Source of the DNA: Terriglobia bacterium | GTDB lineage: Bacteria > Acidobacteriota > Polarisedimenticolia > Polarisedimenticolales > JAIQFR01 | Reading direction: 5' to 3' | Length of the DNA: 64,000 nucleotides | Assembly: GCA_020073205.1 (NCBI GenBank) | Contig: JAIQFR010000006.1 | Span: 1 to 64,000, forward strand | Shown: positions 61,401-64,000 of the stretch, in pieces | How the letters are laid out: each line of letters begins with the position of its first letter | Position numbering within the stretch: the first letter of the stretch is position 1 | Notes under the pieces: generated by a model | The model's input: only the letters and a program-made list of their open reading frames with translations | What the model was told of the DNA's origin: nothing | Databases searched by the model: none | Position numbers and translations under genes: made by a program

Positions 61401-64000
61401 ACCACGCTTGATGGCACGACCTATTACGCGTACGACGCCAAGGGCCAACTGACCGAGGTCAACTACCCGGGAGGCCGGCATACCCTTTACCACTACGACC
61501 CCGCGGGGAACCGGACGTCGGTGGAGGACTACGGCGTCGAGACGCAGTACGCGACCAACGTGATGAACCAGTACCTCCAGGTCGGCGCGGTGATCTACCA
61601 GTATGACGCCGACGGCAACCTCCAATCCAAGACGGACGCGACTGGCACTACCACGTTCGAATGGGACGCGGAGAGTCGGTTGGCTGGGGTCGTGACCCCC
61701 ACGAATGGCGTCTTCTCCTACAGCTACGACGCGCTGGGGAACCGCGTGACCGCGACACACGATGGAGAGGTCACGACCTTCGTGCACGATCCGGAGGCGC
61801 TGGTGGACGTCGCCTCCGAGTACGCTAGCGATGGTTCCCTCGTGAATCGGTACATCCACGGCCTCGGGTTGGTGGACGGCGAAGACACGAGTGGCACGAG
61901 GCACTATTTCGATGGCGATGCCCTCGGCAGCACGTCGCTCGTCACTAGTTCGACCGGAGACAGCGCAGATAGGTACACGTATGATCCCTTCGGAACAGTG
62001 TTAACCTCGTCGCAGTCCATACCGAACCGCTACCGGTTTGTCGGCCAACAGGGAGTGCAGGCCGACGAGACGGGGCTCGACGTGATGGGTGCACGCTCCT
62101 ACGATCCCGCCATCGGACGTTTCATCAGCGAGGATCCGATTGGGATTGCTGGAGGGACGAACCTCTACGCGTACGTCCGAAACAACGCCACTGGACGGAC
62201 TGATCCCAGCGGTCTGCGCGACATCTGGGCAGAGGAGGGATACGGGCGATGTTCGAAGCCGTGCGTGTCCTGCGACAGTCCGAAGAAGAGGTGCGAACGC
62301 GCGATGTTCTTATCGTGTACTGCTGTTCATGTCATCGAGCTGTTAGTCGAGGAGCTGTTTGCAATACCAGAAGTGCTTACCACGGAGATTGTGTGCAAGG
62401 GGATTGAAGCGGGGAGATGCGGCGAACTCAGCGATGAAGAAGAGTGCACTCCCGAGACATGTTACTACCCTTGCGACGACCATAAGAAGAAAGAAGACGA
62501 TCAATGTCACCTCGGGCACGCCCCAACCGGCGCCGATTGTTCCCCTAAGGATCACGACATCTTCGAGAACATCCTTCCCAATGACCCCAACGAGAAGATC
62601 GGAGTAACGGGTTACGGAAGCCAAGGGTACACGAACACCGTGGGCGCGATGCCGTACACCATCTTCTTCGAGAATCGCCCGGACGCGTCCGCCCCCGCGC
62701 AGGTGGTCGTAATCACCGACGATCTCGATCCCGATATCGACTACTCAACCCTTCAGCTCGGCGAGATCGCTTTCGGTTCACAGCTCGTCGCCGACCTTGT
62801 AGGTCAGACGTCGGGAACCGCGACCGTCCCGCTCGTCAATTCCAGCTACCTTGTCGAGATCACCGTGACGAACACCGGTTCCACGCTGGAGTGGCGCCTG
62901 AAGACAATTGATCCGAAAACCGGAAACGTGCCCGCAGATCCGCTCGCCGGACTGCTGCCTCCGGACGACCCCACGACGGGGAGTGGCGAAGGCCACGTCA
63001 CGTTCATGATCAGCCCGCGAACCGGCCTCGCCACTGGAACGCAGATCACGAACTCCGCAACCATCACCTTCGACACGAACGCCCCCATCAACACCAACAC
63101 CTGGCTCAACACGATTGACTCCGGGGCACCCGGCAGCAGCGTAAACTCGATCGTTCAAAGTCCCGGCGGTCCGTCGAACCGGAGGCTCGTCAGCTGGTAC
63201 GGCACGGATGACGCGGGCGGGTCGGGCATCAAGGACTATACGATCTACGTCTCGGATAACGCTGGCCCGTTCCTGCCGGTGGTAACGAACACGACCGCCA
63301 CGCAAGCTGTCTTCACGGTCGCCTGCGGCCACACCTACCGGTTCTACAGCACTGCGAGGGACAATGTCGGCAACGTCGAGGGCTCGCCCGACGCCCCGGA
63401 CCAGACTCTCACCACGGAAGGAGACCGGGACGGGGACGGGATCTGCGACGCAGAGGACAACTGCCCCGATATCCCGAACCCCGCGCAGGATGACGAGGAC
63501 CACGACGGCGTAGGCGACGCGTGCGACACGAACCCCGTCTACCGGGTGTCGACGGATCCCGCCGACTTCAGCGACTTCACGTCCATCCAGGAGGCCGTCT
63601 ACAACGCCACGCAATCCGGGACGATCATCGAGATCTCGCCGGGGACGGGGCCGTACAACGAGAGCGTGTTCGTCGACCGTGGCATGGTATTCTACTTCGT
63701 CGGAAAACCCAGCGGCGGGAAGGACGTGATCGTCAACGGCGGTAGCGGCCCGGCGTTCGAGATCGCGTCGAGCCAGGGGACGACGCCCATCACCCTCAGT
63801 AATCTGGTGCTGCGAGGAGCCGGCGGGATTCGGACGTGGGCGCCGCTCACCTTGAGCGACCTGGGCTTCGAATCCATCACCGGTACTGCCTTGGAGCTGG
63901 ACGGGGGGCAGACCACTGCGACGCGAATCGCCGTCGGCGGGAACGTCAGCGCGGGTGCCCAGGTGTACTACGGGGCGACCCTCAGTCTCTCGCAAGGGCG
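55434..64000 (+). CDS. giant secreted beta-helix / RHS repeat protein (3' end outside the window)
   Basis: The frame from ATG 55434 (GGGGGG upstream) has no stop to the last base, giving at least 2,855 residues; I read it codon by codon, and frame checks at 62031 and 63111 agree. Order: signal peptide (ILGVCLAVTCGLAMAATARA); four beta-helix units with about 289-residue period (GTDGxDGVTTLTIEPG, later NTFENWG); an IPT-like region (about 1140-1230); an RHS-type N-terminal domain near 1446 (LAIGAPGLPIVFERTYP); YD repeats; an RHS core near 2200 (GARSYDPAIGRFISEDPIGI, then DPSGLRD); a Cys-rich segment (2273-2369); a DUF7619-like beta domain (DPNEKIGVTGYGSQGYTNTV); an FN3-like domain; type-3 calcium repeats (DGDGICDAEDNCPD); and the start of a pectate-lyase-like helix. 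It is probably a surface or secreted adhesin or toxin-delivery protein. Confidence 0.9.
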   Translation, partial: MHSNHVKILGVCLAVTCGLAMAATARASTAVPGGVISTDTTWTLAGSPYIVTGAVQVKGTDGSDGVTTLTIEPGVEVRFNLDCYLLFGSGAPGALLADGDAAGGPATIVFTANTGSPTRGFWRGLRFADSAQSSTIRHATVAYGGRVPSNGDYPGSIWSRLSVGVLTLDNVTIRESDQAGLWMEVGTVQVSSSTITSGNQEAVRGWGGTLTISGGTVSSNAGDGIYLNRSMAATISGVTFSGNGGYDIHPTSYITGSVTNCPRIESVWFEIAAPPLNPLTWTGNTFENWGQKVSQVHPDVAARLTLDNVVHKIAGARYGITNGTQSRDGAWAVAAGDPVVLGNLDVKGTDGADGVTTLTVEPGIVVRVNQDLQIQFGYDSPGALIADGNASGGPATIRFTANTATPSRGYWRGLRFANRAGDSVIRNAVVEYAGRSLWTGSPGLIEFETSGAGLTLDSITVRESATYGLSLYGSGTCTVSHSTITSTSQRGIVVGAQARLILSDSTVAGNDGEGIHGASSVTVARTTFQGNGSYDIWFDGAVYNGSVTDCQRIESIRDETSLVSWTGNTFENWGARTSRVNANTAARLTFDNVVHKVAGAAYEVNGAYGGGYQTRSGVWSRAAGDTVTVLGGIVVQGTDGPDGVTTLTIDPGVRVQFSGTQAGISVAYNVPGRLVADGDAAGGPATIVFTTSSATPARGQWGGIAFQRGTPTGSLIRNAVVEYAGGYRSSSYSGAIYVGGYGASVTSVILDDVIVRESASYGVALGDGSATISHSTIASNTLAGIYNDNAGGALGRLTLTDSFVTSNSAEGILGASSLTVTRTTFEGNGSYDISVGKGDSGSVTDCPRIESIRDDCTFVTWSGNTFENWGSRTSRVGANTAARLTLDNVVHKVAGATYEIHGFVQYVPDSPWQTLDGVWARAAGDPTILATLHTQGTDGPDGVTTLTIESGVTARFASGASLIIGGTSGAPGNLIVSPGSPGVVMTSSTSPSPGSWTGLLVERTGSADLTDLQISGASSALQVRGALQTAMRLTFDHSTTGLFFDGATTSGLSRFLTCSAVGTCIQSSLSQPLIRDSDLIGSQWGVNNTTSTWVVDATSNWWGHASGPSGQGPGSGSAVTTGVLFQPYRASSSGSGNGDLIVTPDQGGNAGSVRVEIYGTDLDPLATILLRSAGKPDITGTGVSGVPSRTKLTAAFNLAGAAIGLRDVVVRNPNGLEQTKSGGFTVQTATPLGLQVRFFPKCELTCSAAEPGAVRCSVCESHYVRPWRDYETSILYENKGNVDLVPSLLIATSTQGVPFRVSSRGPYSDGPIQVLTLGPDGSIDRIPPGQTYTVPIYFQSPNLGAHATFELDVSELPADSAPIDWAGMEQALRPDDVPDDAWTAIWTNVKAQIGATRQQYRDALLADAVYLASHGRKTYAVRDLFNLELQRAKGRLLPKEKLETAADLAIGAPGLPIVFERTYPTAIDERFKIGPLGRGWSHNYQVTLAGPTSGVIEIRGPGELRRSFTQGRAGWYAENGDPASLTQRADSGWLLREKDGRTTAFGPDGTMQYIEDSNGNRLTLTHDSGLLTSIAHSNGYHIDFAYSSDGRITGLTDQAGRQVQYLYDGSDDHLLSVTLYGARETDYEYNPPTGFPSDHALTTITYPDGTGRSFSYDDLGRLTEESSSGGSNALRYAYVEPGGCTVTTAAGSSYAMNFGLDGEILSFTDALGATTQFAYGPDTGVASVVAPGEAATAYWYDSKMNVNQVQDALGHSVQYGWTADLSRLDWLKDERGNLTDYTTDSHGNTTSIQYPDPTLLPRAATYDGHGNIVSATNRRNQTMGFAYDSEGRGVQKTYPTGRTTNYAYDDHNNLISATDTESGTISMQYDDRDFLTRIDYPGGRWFAFSYDASGKRTQRTGHDGVTLNYQYDAVGRLSGLKDGSDASIVTYQYDSAGRLVREDKGNGTYTTYAYDLDSQILSIVHYGPGGVIQGRFDYLYDSSGRRTSMTTLDGTTYYAYDAKGQLTEVNYPGGRHTLYHYDPAGNRTSVEDYGVETQYATNVMNQYLQVGAVIYQYDADGNLQSKTDATGTTTFEWDAESRLAGVVTPTNGVFSYSYDALGNRVTATHDGEVTTFVHDPEALVDVASEYASDGSLVNRYIHGLGLVDGEDTSGTRHYFDGDALGSTSLVTSSTGDSADRYTYDPFGTVLTSSQSIPNRYRFVGQQGVQADETGLDVMGARSYDPAIGRFISEDPIGIAGGTNLYAYVRNNATGRTDPSGLRDIWAEEGYGRCSKPCVSCDSPKKRCERAMFLSCTAVHVIELLVEELFAIPEVLTTEIVCKGIEAGRCGELSDEEECTPETCYYPCDDHKKKEDDQCHLGHAPTGADCSPKDHDIFENILPNDPNEKIGVTGYGSQGYTNTVGAMPYTIFFENRPDASAPAQVVVITDDLDPDIDYSTLQLGEIAFGSQLVADLVGQTSGTATVPLVNSSYLVEITVTNTGSTLEWRLKTIDPKTGNVPADPLAGLLPPDDPTTGSGEGHVTFMISPRTGLATGTQITNSATITFDTNAPINTNTWLNTIDSGAPGSSVNSIVQSPGGPSNRRLVSWYGTDDAGGSGIKDYTIYVSDNAGPFLPVVTNTTATQAVFTVACGHTYRFYSTARDNVGNVEGSPDAPDQTLTTEGDRDGDGICDAEDNCPDIPNPAQDDEDHDGVGDACDTNPVYRVSTDPADFSDFTSIQEAVYNATQSGTIIEISPGTGPYNESVFVDRGMVFYFVGKPSGGKDVIVNGGSGPAFEIASSQGTTPITLSNLVLRGAGGIRTWAPLTLSDLGFESITGTALELDGGQTTATRIAVGGNVSAGAQVYYGATLSLSQG
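55608..58500 (+). repeat. four tandem beta-helix coding repeats, about 867-bp period
   Basis: The marker GTDGxDGVTTLTI begins at 55608, 56475, 57342 and 58239, so the spacings are 867, 867 and 897 bp. The first three units also share WRGLRF-type, TFxGNGSYDI and TGNTFENWG segments; the fourth is cut short and passes into a different region. The equal lengths point to recent unequal duplication. Confidence 0.85.
62250..62540 (+). other. cysteine-rich segment following the RHS core
   Basis: Twelve cysteines occur within 97 codons (from GRCSKPCVSCDSPKKRC to DQCHLGHAPTGADC), while the flanking domains have almost none. It sits directly after the RHS core end (DPSGLRD), where RHS proteins normally switch to a variable toxin. 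It may be a disulfide-stabilised or metal-binding insert. No known toxin is recognised. Confidence 0.7.

Noticed and set aside
55488-63995. Several minus-strand frames (for example 60690-61904 and 62778-63995)
   Set aside because: All lie antisense to the giant RHS gene and consist of repetitive Arg/Val/Asp-rich sequence mirroring its repeats.
1-64000. CRISPR array, rRNA, prophage or intact insertion sequence
   Set aside because: No regularly spaced short repeats, rRNA sequence, phage structural genes or transposase were seen.

Overview
The window is a strongly GC-rich (by eye about 70%) bacterial chromosome segment with short intergenic gaps, many 4-bp stop/start overlaps and frequent GTG/TTG starts. 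A MltD-like lytic transglycosylase, a monofunctional glycosyltransferase, many exported metallopeptidases, a bactofilin-like protein, a CHAT protein and an RHS giant suggest a diderm environmental lineage, possibly Acidobacteriota or a neighbour. No rRNA, ribosomal protein or other decisive marker is present, so that placement is inference.

Positions 1-36,050 are mostly housekeeping and envelope functions. In order: a ParA ATPase fused to a CBM48-like glycogen-binding domain with a partner whose P-loop is degenerate; a CYTH/CHAD protein; a secreted M3-like peptidase; a CinA-like protein; ispH of the long plant/cyanobacterial type; a LysM lytic transglycosylase; a FIST protein; a pseudouridine synthase; a ClC channel coupled to a flippase-like protein; a LOG protein; an M1 aminopeptidase; an EamA transporter; and a bactofilin-like protein. 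A signalling operon follows (SpoIIE-type phosphatase, LytS-type kinase, LytTR regulator) in which kinase and phosphatase share one membrane domain. Then come a LON-domain protein, a rhodanese-methyltransferase fusion, nth, polX, a RibD-type reductase, an M16 protease, an O-methyltransferase, an HD protein, a class V aminotransferase and an NCS2 purine permease.

Positions 36,050-42,420 are accessory, with visibly lower GC. They hold a small two-gene unit, a secreted DUF4344-like metallopeptidase, a secreted protein with GspG-like modules, a degenerate tRNA-Leu-like sequence, and a compact restriction-modification cassette (vsr, C5 methyltransferase, putative endonuclease).

Positions 42,560-49,970 return to core-like genes: a Fur regulator, an adenosine-specific kinase-family protein, a CorC/HlyC protein, a GIY-YIG nuclease joined to a DnaQ-like domain without its acidic residues, a zinc/cation diffusion facilitator with three dimerisation modules, an unknown protein and mtgA.

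Positions 50,100-64,000 are the most unusual part. An exported TPR-CHAT protease-like protein faces an ECF sigma/anti-sigma pair. Beyond them one reading frame starts at 55,434 and stays open to the window edge, more than 2,855 codons. It encodes a secreted giant with four beta-helix units of about 289 residues, an RHS/YD core, a Cys-rich segment where a polymorphic toxin would normally end the protein, and then further adhesion-type domains.
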